Positions 6,603-13,927 of a stretch of 14,924 nt of DNA are shown here, in pieces. Each line of letters begins with the position of its first letter. The first letter of the stretch is position 1. Location: contig JACCYP010000106.1 of the NCBI GenBank assembly GCA_013696425.1, positions 1-14,924 on the forward strand, in the 5' to 3' direction. The stretch comes from Thermoleophilaceae bacterium. Lineage in GTDB: Bacteria; Actinomycetota; Thermoleophilia; Solirubrobacterales; Thermoleophilaceae. The notes beneath the pieces were generated by a model. That model saw only the letters and a list, made by a program, of their open reading frames with translations. It made no database searches and was not told the origin of the DNA. A program made the translations under genes and the position numbers.

Positions 6603-7112
6603 CTAGCCGTCGTCCGAGCCCGACGACGACGACGAGGTGGAGCCCACGGGCTCGCCCGTCGAATTGCTGCCCGATGAAGCCGGAGTGGTGCTCGAGGTGT
6701 ACTCGAACTCCTCCTCGGCCCCGAACAGCCCGTCGAGAACCTTCTTGCGCGTGCTTTCGCTGAGGGCGAGCGCAAGGCCCGCTCCCACTACGACGACGAG
6801 AAGGACCCGGCCCGGACGGCGCTTGCGCTTCTTCTTCGCGCCCCTGAGGGAGTCGGCGGCCTCGCGGAGCGAGTTCGCTGTCTCCTTCAGGTCCTTCTGG
6901 GTCTTCTTGTCATCCATGATCGCCTTCGCAGGGCCCTTGCCATTCGCCATCCGGCCATAGGCCTTCTTGGCTGACTCGAACGCCGTGCGGAGGTTCTCGC
7001 GCAGCTCATCGTCCTCGACGAGGCGCTGCACGTACGGGTTGTCCTTCACGGCCATACCGGTCGAAAGGGCTCCCGCTCCGGCCTTTGCGGCCTTCTTCTT
7101 CTTCGATGCCAT
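6603..7112 (-). CDS. Hypothetical Lys-rich single-pass membrane protein
   Basis: 169 residues; family not recognised. The N-terminus is very basic (MASKKKKAAKAG), followed by a mostly charged, helical region (30-95) that could form a coiled coil, a basic patch KKKRKRRPGR (93-102), one membrane helix (about 102-118, LLVVVVGAGLALAL), and a Ser/Thr/Gly/Asp-rich tail ending in acidic residues. By the positive-inside rule the Lys-rich part is cytoplasmic and the tail external. The start is firm: GAGGAG lies 5 nt before the ATG. The layout (basic cytoplasmic coil, single helix, disordered tail) recalls YtxH-like stress proteins, but I see no specific match. It follows lon by 37 bp and ends before the hairpin at 6548-6575, so it may be the last gene of the Hsp20-Lon unit. 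Confidence 0.75.
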   Translation of the reverse strand: MASKKKKAAKAGAGALSTGMAVKDNPYVQRLVEDDELRENLRTAFESAKKAYGRMANGKGPAKAIMDDKKTQKDLKETANSLREAADSLRGAKKKRKRRPGRVLLVVVVGAGLALALSESTRKKVLDGLFGAEEEFEYTSSTTPASSGSNSTGEPVGSTSSSSSGSDDG

Positions 7113-7149
7113 AGCTCTCCTCGAGGAATTCCGCTTGACAGCCGGGAGA

Positions 7150-9582
7150 CTACCCGGGTTCGGAGGCTGCGATTCGCACGGATTGCGATCCGGCGCGATT
7201 CGCGCGCTTTGCGGGCTTCTCCTCGAGGGGCTCCAGAGCCTCCCGAAGCACCTTCTCGATCGTGTCGACCCAGAGGAACTCGATGCCCTTCAGGAGGTTC
7301 GGCGGGAAGTCCTCGGCGTCGCCCTGATTCGCCTTCGGCGCGATCACGCGCTTGATGCCGGCGCGCTGCGCGGCGAGCGCCTTCTCCTTGAGCCCGCCGA
7401 TCGGCAGCACGTTGCCGGTGAGGGTGATCTCGCCGGTCATCGCCGTGTCCGAGCGCACAGGCCGGCCCGACACGAGCGAGGTGAGCGCGGTGGCCATCGT
7501 CACGCCGGCGCTCGGCCCGTCCTTGGGGATCGCCCCCGCAGGCACGTGCACGTGGAGGTCGTGGTCGGCGAACCATTCCTCCGGCACCCCGCGTCCGTGC
7601 GCCTTTACCCACGACAGAGCGGCCGAGGCCGACTCGCGCATCACGTCGCCGAGCTGGCCGGTGACCTGCAGCGCGCCCTTGCCGGGGTATGAGGTCGCCT
7701 CGACGAAGAGCACGTCGCCGCCGACCGGCGTCCACGCCAGGCCCGTCGCCACGCCGGGCCCGCCCGTGCGCCGGGCGACGTCCGGGGTGACGCGCCGGCG
7801 GCCGAGCATCTCGCCAACCGCCCGCGGGGTGATCATCCGCTTCCGCTTGCGCCTGCCCTCGGCGTACTCACGCGCGACCTTGCGGCAGACCGCGCCGATC
7901 TCGCGCTCGAGGTTGCGCACCCCTGCCTCGCGCGTGTAGCCCTCGATCACGAGCTTCAGGGCAGCATCGGTGAACTCGATCTTCGACGGCGCTAGGCCGT
8001 TTCGCTTCACCTGGCGCTTCACGAGATAGCGCTTGGCGATCTGGAGCTTCTCGGCCTCGGTGTAGCCGGCGAGCTGGATCACCTCCATGCGGTCGCGCAG
8101 CGGACCGGGGATCGGCTCGAGCTGGTTCGCCGTGGTGATGAACATCACCTTGGAGAGGTCGAGCGGCAGGTCGAGGTAGTGGTCGCGGAAGGCGTTGTTC
8201 TGCTCGGGGTCGAGGATCTCGAGCATCGCGCTCGCGGGATCGCCGCGGAAGTCCGCGCCCATCTTGTCGATCTCGTCGATCATCAGCACCGGGTTGTTCG
8301 ACTCGGCATCGCGCAGCGAGCGCACGATCACGCCCGGCATCGCGCCGATGTAGGTGCGGCGGTGGCCGCGCAGCTCCGACTCGTCGCGCATACCGCCCAC
8401 CGAGATGCGCTCGAACTTCCGCCCCATCGCGTCGGCGATCGAGCGCCCGAGGGAGGTCTTGCCGACTCCGGGCGGGCCCGCGAGGCAGAGGATGGCCGAG
8501 CCCGAGTCGGGGTTCAGCTTGCGCACCGCGAGGAACTCGAGGATGCGCTCCTTCACCGGGTCGATGTCGTAGTGGTCGCGGTCGAGCACGCGCCGCGCCT
8601 TCTTCAGGTCGATGTCATCGGGAGTCGACTTCGACCACGGGATCTCGGCGATCCACTCGATGTAGGTGCGGATCACGCCGTGCTCGGCCGCCTGTGGCGG
8701 CAGCCGCTCGAGGCGCGCGAGCTCGCGGTCGGCCACGGTCTGGATGTGCTCCGGCAGCCCGGCGGCTTGGATCTGCTCGCGCAGGTCCGCCGCCTCGGCG
8801 GCGACCTCGTCCACCTCGCCGAGCTCCTCCTGGATTGCCTTCATCTGCTGGCGCAGGAAGTACTCGCGCTGGCTCTTGTCCATCTCGGCGTGGACCTGCG
8901 ACTGGATCTTCGTCCCGAGCGAGATCACCTCGTGCTCGCGCGCGAGGATCTCCGAGAGCCGCCGCAGCCGCTTTGACACGTCGCGCTCCTCAAGCAGGCC
9001 CTGTTTCTCCTCGGTCGGGATCCGCAGCGCGCCGGCGATCATGTGCGCGAGCTCGGCGGGCTCGTCGAGGTTCGCGACGGCCACCTGGAGCTCCTCCGGC
9101 AGGTAGGGCAACTCCTCGATGATCTGGGAGAACGTGCCCTGGATGTTGCGGGTGAGCGCGGTGAGCTCGGCCGACGGCTCAAGCACGTCGGGCTCCTCCT
9201 GGATGGCCGCCACGAGGTAGGGCTCGGTCGCCGAGAAGCGCTCGATGCGCACCCGCTGGGTGGCCTGGACGAGGATCCGCAGTGTGCCGTCGGGCACCTT
9301 CAGCATCCGCGCGACGATGCCCGCCACGCCCACCTCGTAGAGATCCTCGGGGCCGGGCTCGTCCAGGTCGGGATCGCGCGAGGCGACCATCACGAGCATG
9401 CGGTTTCCGGCGAGCACGTCGTTCACGAGCTGCACGGAGCGCTCCTGGCCGACCGCCAGCGGAGTGAGCGTGTCCGGGAACGGCACCGTGTCCTTCAGCG
9501 GAAGCACCGGGAGTGCGGGCGGGAGGGTCGCGCCGAGGTCGATCACCTCTTCCTCACCGGGTGTGGCGATGGGGATGTTCAT
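7150..9582 (-). CDS. lon: ATP-dependent protease Lon (LonA type)
   Basis: 810 residues, full length for LonA. The order is: N-terminal substrate-binding domain (about 22-215, starting LPVLPLKDTVPFP), a long helical linker (215-310), an AAA+ module with Walker A GPPGVGKT (369-376) and Walker B PVLMIDEIDK (431-440), and a C-terminal protease domain with catalytic Ser691 in PKDGPSAGV and Lys734 in GGLKEK. All residues needed for activity are present. It degrades misfolded and regulatory proteins in the cytoplasm as a hexamer. A basic tail of about 25 residues extends past the protease core. The ATG overlaps the TGA of hsp20 by 4 bp (ATGA), a coupling arrangement that ties a holdase chaperone to a protease. 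Confidence 0.97.
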   Translation of the reverse strand: MNIPIATPGEEEVIDLGATLPPALPVLPLKDTVPFPDTLTPLAVGQERSVQLVNDVLAGNRMLVMVASRDPDLDEPGPEDLYEVGVAGIVARMLKVPDGTLRILVQATQRVRIERFSATEPYLVAAIQEEPDVLEPSAELTALTRNIQGTFSQIIEELPYLPEELQVAVANLDEPAELAHMIAGALRIPTEEKQGLLEERDVSKRLRRLSEILAREHEVISLGTKIQSQVHAEMDKSQREYFLRQQMKAIQEELGEVDEVAAEAADLREQIQAAGLPEHIQTVADRELARLERLPPQAAEHGVIRTYIEWIAEIPWSKSTPDDIDLKKARRVLDRDHYDIDPVKERILEFLAVRKLNPDSGSAILCLAGPPGVGKTSLGRSIADAMGRKFERISVGGMRDESELRGHRRTYIGAMPGVIVRSLRDAESNNPVLMIDEIDKMGADFRGDPASAMLEILDPEQNNAFRDHYLDLPLDLSKVMFITTANQLEPIPGPLRDRMEVIQLAGYTEAEKLQIAKRYLVKRQVKRNGLAPSKIEFTDAALKLVIEGYTREAGVRNLEREIGAVCRKVAREYAEGRRKRKRMITPRAVGEMLGRRRVTPDVARRTGGPGVATGLAWTPVGGDVLFVEATSYPGKGALQVTGQLGDVMRESASAALSWVKAHGRGVPEEWFADHDLHVHVPAGAIPKDGPSAGVTMATALTSLVSGRPVRSDTAMTGEITLTGNVLPIGGLKEKALAAQRAGIKRVIAPKANQGDAEDFPPNLLKGIEFLWVDTIEKVLREALEPLEEKPAKRANRAGSQSVRIAASEPG

Positions 9583-10028
9583 GGCCGGTCCTGAGACCTG
9601 ATCGGCACCTGGCGGACGGGGTCGTCGTCCGGGCGCAGCGGGATCACGACGGTGAGGATGCCGTCGTCGTAGGTTGCGCTCGCCTGCTCGGCGAGCACGT
9701 CGGCGCCGAGCTCCACCACGCGCCGGAAGAACCCGTGCGGAATCTCGATCTGCTGGTAGAGGCGGCCCTCCGACTGCTGCGCGCGGCGCTCGCCGGCGAT
9801 CAGCAGCTGACGGCCACGGATCTCGAGGCCGACCTCGGCGATGTCGATGCCGGCGAGGTCGGCCTGCACCACGGCCGAGGGCGGGTCGCCCTTGTAGTAG
9901 ACGTCGACCGGCGGGAGAAACCCGCGCGCGGGCGAGAACCCCGAGCGCTCGAACACGTCGCCGAAAAGCTCGTCGATGTCGCGGCGCATCCGCTCGAAGT
10001 TGGCGAAGAGATCGCGTTCGCTTGCCAT
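9579..10028 (-). CDS. Hsp20/alpha-crystallin small heat shock protein
   Basis: 149 residues from ATG at 10028; the frame is open upstream, but MASERDLFANFERMRRDIDELF is the usual sHsp start. The short N-terminal arm is followed by an alpha-crystallin domain at about 38-130: PPVDVYYKGD, a VVQADLAGID beta strand, the GRLYQQIEIPHGFFRRV loop-strand, and the diagnostic DGILTVVIP. The C-terminal VPI near the end is a candidate IxI motif for oligomer contacts. It acts as an ATP-independent holdase in the cytoplasm. The TGA overlaps the lon ATG by 4 bp; the MBL-fold gene ends 29 bp upstream. I looked for HspR (HAIR) and CIRCE operators just upstream and saw none, so heat control, if any, acts further upstream. 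Confidence 0.94.
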   Translation of the reverse strand: MASERDLFANFERMRRDIDELFGDVFERSGFSPARGFLPPVDVYYKGDPPSAVVQADLAGIDIAEVGLEIRGRQLLIAGERRAQQSEGRLYQQIEIPHGFFRRVVELGADVLAEQASATYDDGILTVVIPLRPDDDPVRQVPIRSQDRP

Positions 10029-10057
10029 GGCCGTGAGGCTACCCAGCGCGGAGCGGC

Positions 10058-10852
10058 CTAAATTTCGTACGTGGCGCCCTCGCGCGCCACGTCCACGGGA
10101 GCGCCGAAGGCGTCCGCCGCGCAGTCGCGCGCCCACAGCTCGTCGAGCTCGTCCGAGATGTGGGTGAGCACGAGGCGCTTCACGCCCGCGGCGCGGCCGT
10201 GCTCGCCGGCCTCCGCCGGGGTGAGGTGGCCGCGGATGCCGGTGCGCTCAGGGCGCGGGAGCGTGGCCTCGACCATGAACAGGTCGGCGTCGCGCGCGAA
10301 CTCGATCAGGTCCTCGGTGGGGCTGCAGTCGGCGCCGAACGCGAACCGCCCGCCGCCGTTCGCGGACTCGACGGAGATGGCGTGGGTCTCGAGGAAGTGC
10401 GGCACCTCGTGGAAGGAGATCTTCATCCCGTTCACCTCGGGCGTCGAGTCGGACTCGTACTCCTCCACCTCGAACGCGTTCTCGATCAGCTCGGGTTGGC
10501 CCCACGCGCCGCACACCTGGCGGAAGGTGTCGGTTGCTCCCTTCGGCACGATCAGCCGCGGGCGCGCCGGATGGTCGGTGCCGGGCCAGCGGTCGACGGG
10601 TACCGGCTGCTGGCGGGGGGCGTAGGTGAGCGCGTAGGAGTAGGGCACGAGGTCGAGGAAGTGGTCGGCGTGCAGATGGGAGATCACGACGGCGTCTACG
10701 CGCGTGTAGTCGCGGAAGCGGCGCAGCTTGGAGAACACCCCGTTGCCGCAGTCGATCAACAGCGTCGTGTCGTGCTCCTGAAGGAGGTACCCCGAACACG
10801 CGCCGTCCGCGTCCTGCCACGAGGGGGACTTGCCGAGAATGGTCAAGCGCAC
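10058..10852 (-). CDS. MBL-fold metallo-hydrolase, RNase Z/YhfI-like
   Basis: 264 residues from GTG at 10852 (MRLTILGKSPSW), where the fold begins, with AGGG about 8 nt upstream; the open frame further upstream is Pro/Ser/Arg-rich shadow. The metal site is visible: HLHADH (His59, His61, Asp63, His64), His152 or His158 in VPHFLETHAI, Asp175 in FGADCSPTEDL, and His231 in LTHIS. The segment VEATLPRPE..RGHLTPAEAG..VKRLVLTHIS is the pattern seen in RNase Z-like and YhfI-like proteins. It lacks the long exosite arm of true tRNase Z, so a tRNA 3'-processing role is possible but not shown. It probably binds two zinc ions in the cytoplasm. It lies 29 bp upstream of hsp20 on the same strand. Confidence 0.88.
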   Translation of the reverse strand: MRLTILGKSPSWQDADGACSGYLLQEHDTTLLIDCGNGVFSKLRRFRDYTRVDAVVISHLHADHFLDLVPYSYALTYAPRQQPVPVDRWPGTDHPARPRLIVPKGATDTFRQVCGAWGQPELIENAFEVEEYESDSTPEVNGMKISFHEVPHFLETHAISVESANGGGRFAFGADCSPTEDLIEFARDADLFMVEATLPRPERTGIRGHLTPAEAGEHGRAAGVKRLVLTHISDELDELWARDCAADAFGAPVDVAREGATYEI

Positions 10853-10916
10853 GTGCTCAACCCTAGTCCCGGGAAGTCGCACTTTGCGAAGCCTGGGAAA
10901 GCGCTGGCGCGCGCGG

Positions 10917-11120
10917 CTACTCGGGCTGGGGGAAGGCGTAGGTCGCGCGGGTGCGCTCGGTGCGGAACACGAACGCGAGCTGGCGCTCGGGCGCGAGGTT
11001 GCGCTCGGCCGGCCTGAAGGTGGTGCAGGGACCCGCAAGCTTCAGCGCGCAGAGGCCGTGCTTGCGGAAGAAGCAGTCTTCACACGAGGCCTTCTGGGTC
11101 TTCTTTCGCGAGTGGGCCAA
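10917..11120 (-). CDS. Small Cys4 protein (hypothetical) heading the Hsp20-Lon cluster
   Basis: 67 residues from a TTG at 11120; the frame is also open to a TTG at 11174 (85 aa), and neither start has a clear ribosome binding site. The core is KASCEDCFFRKHGLCALKLA followed by GPCTTFRP: Cys13, Cys16, Cys24 and Cys32, spaced C-x2-C-x7-C-x7-C, which could hold one zinc ion or an iron-sulfur cluster. It is followed by a conserved-looking ERQLAFVFRTERTRATYAFP strand-rich tail, and preceded by a Lys/Arg-rich start. I recall similar short proteins in related actinobacteria but cannot name a family or function. It ends 64 bp before the MBL-fold gene on the same strand and may be the first gene of that transcription unit. 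Confidence 0.65.
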   Translation of the reverse strand: MAHSRKKTQKASCEDCFFRKHGLCALKLAGPCTTFRPAERNLAPERQLAFVFRTERTRATYAFPQPE

Positions 11121-11250
11121 ACCGCGGTCGATACTGCCTGAGTTCGCCCCCCTCCACCAGCCGCGAATCCGCAAATGGGGGGAATTTCGGTCATCCGCAA
11201 TTTCCAGGGTTTTTTCACACGGCGGTAAAAACTCCCGCTCTTTGCGTGAG
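11121..11250. other. Intergenic region between dehydrogenase end and Cys4 gene
   Basis: 130 bp, more AT-rich than its surroundings. On the minus strand a weak 4-bp GCTC/GAGC hairpin and then GGGAGTTTTT directly follow the dehydrogenase stop, a poor candidate terminator. The 8-mer ATCCGCAA occurs twice as a direct repeat (11167-11174 and 11193-11200, 26 bp apart), and an interrupted GTTTTT..AAAAAC palindrome lies near 11210-11233. This is the natural place for the promoter and control of the Cys4-MBL-Hsp20-Lon cluster, but I cannot identify -10/-35 boxes with confidence. Confidence 0.35.
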
Positions 11251-12324
11251 CTAGTGGGGGGCGCGCTGGACGTGCTCGCGCGCGACGGCCTGCGGCGCGG
11301 GCGCGCCGACCAGCCTCAGGGCGAGCGCGATCTCCTCCCGCATCAGCTCGAGCACGCCGGTGACGCCCTCCTCCCCGCGCGCGGCCAGGCCCCACAGCAC
11401 CGGCCGCCCGATGAGCGCGGCGCGCGCGCCGAGCGCAAGCGCCTTCACCACGTCGGTGCCCCGCCGCACGCCGCCGTCCACGAGCACCTCGATCCGCCCC
11501 TCGACCGCCTCGGCCACCTCGGGGAGCGCGTCGAGGGTCGCCGGCACGCCGTCGAGCTGGCGCCCGCCGTGGTTGGAGACGATCACGCCGTCGGCCCCGT
11601 GCTCGCAGGCGAGCGCGGCGTCCTCGGAGGTGAGCACCCCCTTCACGAGCAGCGGCAGCTCGGTGAGGCCGGCGATCCGCTCGAGGTCGGGCCACGTGAG
11701 CGTCGCGTCCATCGCGGCGAATGCCTCCGACACCGTCACCGACCGCCCGCCGAAGGCGGCATCGAGGCTCGGCACTCCGGTTCCGGCGGGTATCTCGAAC
11801 CCGGTGCGCAGGTCGCGCTCGCGCCGGCCGCCGGCGCCCGGTGCGTCGACGGTGAGCACGAGCGCCTCGAAGCCGGACTCGACCGCCTGGTCCACCAGCG
11901 CGCGCGTGATCCCCTCGTCCTTGAACACATACACCTGGAACCACCGCCGCCCGCCGGGCGCCGCCGCGGCCACCTCGGCCGGGGCGCTGGTGGCGAGCGT
12001 CGAGAGGCACATGACCGTGCCGGCGGCCGCCGCGGCGCGGGCGGTGGCCGCCTCGCCCTCGGGCGAGCAGAGCTTCTGGAAGGCGGTGGGCGCCACCAGC
12101 AGCGGCATCGAGGCCGGGGCTCCCATCACGGTGGTCTCGGTGGTCACCTCACTCACGTCCACGAGCATCCGCGGACGCAGCTGCCAGCGCCCGTAGGCGT
12201 CCACGTTGTCGCGCAGGGTGCGCTCGTCGCACGCGCCCCCGGCGAAGTAGCCGTAGGGTCCCGGCTCGAGCGCCTGCTCGGCGAGCCGTTCGTAATCGGC
12301 GACGTTGAGGAACTCCGTATCCAC
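11251..12324 (-). CDS. FMN-dependent alpha-hydroxy acid dehydrogenase/oxidase
   Basis: 357 residues from GTG at 12324 (MDTEFLNVADYERLA), the usual family start; residues encoded further upstream are unrelated low-complexity sequence. It has the TIM-barrel fold of lactate/glycolate oxidases. Visible residues are Tyr24 and Tyr26 in GPYGYFAGG, LLVAPTAFQKL (75-85), WFQVYVFKD (128-136), LTVDAPGAGGRR (157-168), Lys228 in LLVKGVL, the catalytic His252 and Arg255 in SNHGGRQLDG, and the FMN-phosphate loops DGGVRRGTDV and LIGRPVLWG. The enzyme oxidises an L-2-hydroxy acid to a 2-oxo acid; whether electrons go to oxygen or to a quinone cannot be told. It is cytoplasmic or peripheral. It diverges from the NAD(P)-binding gene with only 13 bp between start codons. 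Confidence 0.92.
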   Translation of the reverse strand: MDTEFLNVADYERLAEQALEPGPYGYFAGGACDERTLRDNVDAYGRWQLRPRMLVDVSEVTTETTVMGAPASMPLLVAPTAFQKLCSPEGEAATARAAAAAGTVMCLSTLATSAPAEVAAAAPGGRRWFQVYVFKDEGITRALVDQAVESGFEALVLTVDAPGAGGRRERDLRTGFEIPAGTGVPSLDAAFGGRSVTVSEAFAAMDATLTWPDLERIAGLTELPLLVKGVLTSEDAALACEHGADGVIVSNHGGRQLDGVPATLDALPEVAEAVEGRIEVLVDGGVRRGTDVVKALALGARAALIGRPVLWGLAARGEEGVTGVLELMREEIALALRLVGAPAPQAVAREHVQRAPH

Positions 12325-12337
12325 GGGCGCACTCTCT

Positions 12338-13252
12338 ATGGAACTGATCACCGGAGCAACCGGATACGTCGGCGGACGCCTGCTCGAGCGATTGCGCTCC
12401 GAGGGCCGCGCCGTGCGCGCGCTCGCGCGCGACACCTCGAGGCTGCCCGATGACGTCGAGGGCGCCCAAGGGGATCTGCTCACGGGCGAAGGGCTCGAGC
12501 AGGCGCTCGATGGCTGCGACTTCGCCTACTACCTCGTGCACTCGATGGAGCGGGCTGATGACGACGACTACGCCGCCCGCGACCGGCTCGCCGCCGAGAA
12601 CTTCGTGACCGCGGCGCAGTCGGCGGGTGTGAAGCGGATGGCATACCTCGGCGGGTTCGTGCCCTCGGATGCCACGCCCTCCTCCCACCTGGGTTCGCGC
12701 CTGGAGGTCGAGCAGATCCTGCTCGAGGGCCTGCCCGACTCGACCGCGCTGCGCGCCTCGATCCTGATCGGCGCCCGCTCCTCATCCTTCCGCGTGCTCG
12801 TGCGGCTCGTGGAGAAGCTACGCGTGCTCCCCTTCCCCGCCTGGCGCGAGAACCGCACCCAGCCGATCGACGAGCGCGACGCGATCTCCTACCTCGCCGC
12901 CACGCCCTCGACCCTCGCCGCCGCGGGCCGGTCTCTGGACATCGCGGGCCCAGACGTGGTCACCTACGCGGGGATGATCGAGCGGATCGCTGACCACATG
13001 GGCGTCGGGCGCGTGCCGGTGCGGTTCGGCCTGACCCAGACGCCGGCCGCGAGCGCGGTGGTCGCAAAGATCGCCGAGCAGCCGCTCGAGCTGGTGCGGC
13101 CGCTGATGGAGTCGCTCGAGCACGAGCTGCTGCCGCGGCCGGAGGCCGGCGCCGCCGAGGTCTACGACAACGTGCGCCTGCACTCCTTCGACCGCGCGAT
13201 CGAGCGCTCGCTCCGTGAGTGGGAGGCCGCCGAGCCCCTGGCGGCCCGTTAG
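12338..13252 (+). CDS. Atypical SDR / NAD(P)H-binding (NmrA-like) protein
   Basis: 304 residues from ATG at 12338, chosen because MELITGATGYVGGRLLERL is the Rossmann nucleotide-binding start (TGATGYVGG, 5-13); a TTG at 12305 is in frame but adds nothing family-like. Other matches to the atypical SDR group are GAQGDLLTG, CDFAYYLVHSM (60-70), AAENFVTAAQSAGVKRMAYLGG, TALRASILIGARSSSF, QPIDERDAISYL and LDIAGPDVVTYAGM. The classical YxxxK catalytic pair is absent, as is usual for the NmrA-like and a2-type atypical SDRs, so it may be a sensor or a reductase of unknown substrate. The C-terminal part (about 230-300) is a helical extension. The SRPBCC gene begins 4 bp after the stop, so the two are almost certainly co-transcribed. 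Confidence 0.87.
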   Translation: MELITGATGYVGGRLLERLRSEGRAVRALARDTSRLPDDVEGAQGDLLTGEGLEQALDGCDFAYYLVHSMERADDDDYAARDRLAAENFVTAAQSAGVKRMAYLGGFVPSDATPSSHLGSRLEVEQILLEGLPDSTALRASILIGARSSSFRVLVRLVEKLRVLPFPAWRENRTQPIDERDAISYLAATPSTLAAAGRSLDIAGPDVVTYAGMIERIADHMGVGRVPVRFGLTQTPAASAVVAKIAEQPLELVRPLMESLEHELLPRPEAGAAEVYDNVRLHSFDRAIERSLREWEAAEPLAAR

Positions 13253-13256
13253 GCAG

Positions 13257-13703
13257 ATGAAGGTGGAGCGCGACATCGAGATCGAGGTACCGCCGGAGAA
13301 GGTCTACGGCGTGCTGATGGACCCCGACTGCCTGCGCCGCTGGGTGACCATCCACCAGGGGCTCGAGGACGGCCCGGAGGGCGATCTGCGCAAGGGCTCG
13401 GAGCTACACCAGAAGCTGAAGGTCGCGGGCCAGAAGTTCTCCGTGAGGTGGAAGGTGACCGAGACGAAGAAGCCGGAGCGGGTGGTGTGGGAGGGCCAGG
13501 GCCCGATGAAGACGAAGGCCAACATCCGCTACTCGCTCGAGAAGACAGACGCGGGCCATACCCGCTTCTCCTACTTCAACGAGTACGAGCTGCCCGGCGG
13601 GGCGCTCGGCAAGATGGCCGGCCGGGCGGTGTCGGGATCGGCGGCGAAAGAGACCGAGAAGTCGCTGCTGAAGCTGAAGGCGTTTCTCGAGCGCGACGGG
13701 TAG
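13257..13703 (+). CDS. SRPBCC-family (START/polyketide cyclase-like) protein
   Basis: 148 residues from ATG at 13257 with TAGG about 5 nt upstream, 4 bp after the SDR stop. The N-terminus VERDIEIEVPPEKVYGVLMDPDCLRRW is the standard start of the helix-grip SRPBCC fold. The middle strands (GSELHQKLKVAGQKFSVRWKVTETKKPERVVWEGQGP) and the long C-terminal helix (LGKMAGRAVSGSAAKETEKSLLKLKAFLE) complete it. The fold binds hydrophobic ligands in a deep pocket; members include lipid carriers, cyclases and CoxG-like proteins. No specific function can be assigned. Tight coupling to an NAD(P)-binding protein hints at a shared small-molecule substrate. A REP-like repeat begins 4 bp after its stop codon. 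Confidence 0.88.
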   Translation: MKVERDIEIEVPPEKVYGVLMDPDCLRRWVTIHQGLEDGPEGDLRKGSELHQKLKVAGQKFSVRWKVTETKKPERVVWEGQGPMKTKANIRYSLEKTDAGHTRFSYFNEYELPGGALGKMAGRAVSGSAAKETEKSLLKLKAFLERDG

Positions 13704-13707
13704 GCCG

Positions 13708-13728
13708 CTCGCGCCTGCGGCGCTCGGA
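13708..13728 (+). repeat. REP-like short repeat, copy 2
   Basis: These 21 nt are identical to 4914-4934 and again lie just after a stop codon on the plus strand. The following bases (CTGAA) also recur, in inverted orientation, beside the third copy at 13928-13945, so the repeat unit is probably longer than 21 nt. Confidence 0.6.
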
Positions 13729-13762
13729 CTGAAGCAATGAAGAGGTGTCCGGGGCGGTTCTG

Positions 13763-13782
13763 GCTGGCGCCTCGGCGCCAGC
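13763..13782. terminator. 8-bp GC-rich hairpin after the SRPBCC gene
   Basis: GCTGGCGC (13763-13770) pairs perfectly with GCGCCAGC (13775-13782) around a CTCG loop, 60 bp past the SRPBCC stop. There is no T-run after it, so it may be a terminator of the GC-rich type or part of the repeat element. Confidence 0.4.
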
Positions 13783-13817
13783 GGCAACGCGCCACGCCTG
13801 GGCCGGACGAAGCCACA

Positions 13818-13856
13818 ATCCTGCCCTGACCACCGTGTGGGTGGTCAAAGCAGGAT
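13818..13856. repeat. 39-nt imperfect palindrome
   Basis: Outer arms ATCCTGC (13818-13824) and GCAGGAT (13850-13856) and inner arms TGACCACC (13827-13834) and GGTGGTCA (13840-13847) are each perfect inverted repeats, separated by a CC/AA mismatch pair and a GTGTG loop. That is 15 paired bases in one structure, much more than chance would usually give. It is non-coding. It might be a protein-binding site, the core of a small mobile repeat, or a transcript-ending structure. Confidence 0.7.
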
Positions 13857-13927
13857 CGTTCACCCGGATCCGCCCCGCGCGCGACCGAGCACCGCCCGGC
13901 CCTCCCCTTTTTTGCTGCATTTCAGGC

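Noticed and set aside
7142..7158. 5-bp hairpin at the lon stop codon as a terminator
   Set aside because: Short stem, overlaps the coding end, no T-run; the next gene follows closely on the same strand.
10100..10120. Possible fourth REP-like copy (GAGCGCCGAAGGCG)
   Set aside because: It lies within the MBL-fold coding sequence and matches only the core; best explained by codon use.
10853..11038. 62-residue N-terminal extension of the MBL-fold protein
   Set aside because: Pro/Ser/Arg low-complexity sequence overlapping the Cys4 gene; the fold starts at the GTG at 10852.
10951..12453. Long plus-strand frame opposite the FMN-dependent dehydrogenase (500 codons)
   Set aside because: Antisense shadow: His/Arg/Gly-rich and without motifs, while the minus strand encodes an intact enzyme.
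13738..13830. 30-codon ATG frame after the SRPBCC gene
   Set aside because: No ribosome binding site, Arg-rich, and made up of the repeat and hairpin sequences.
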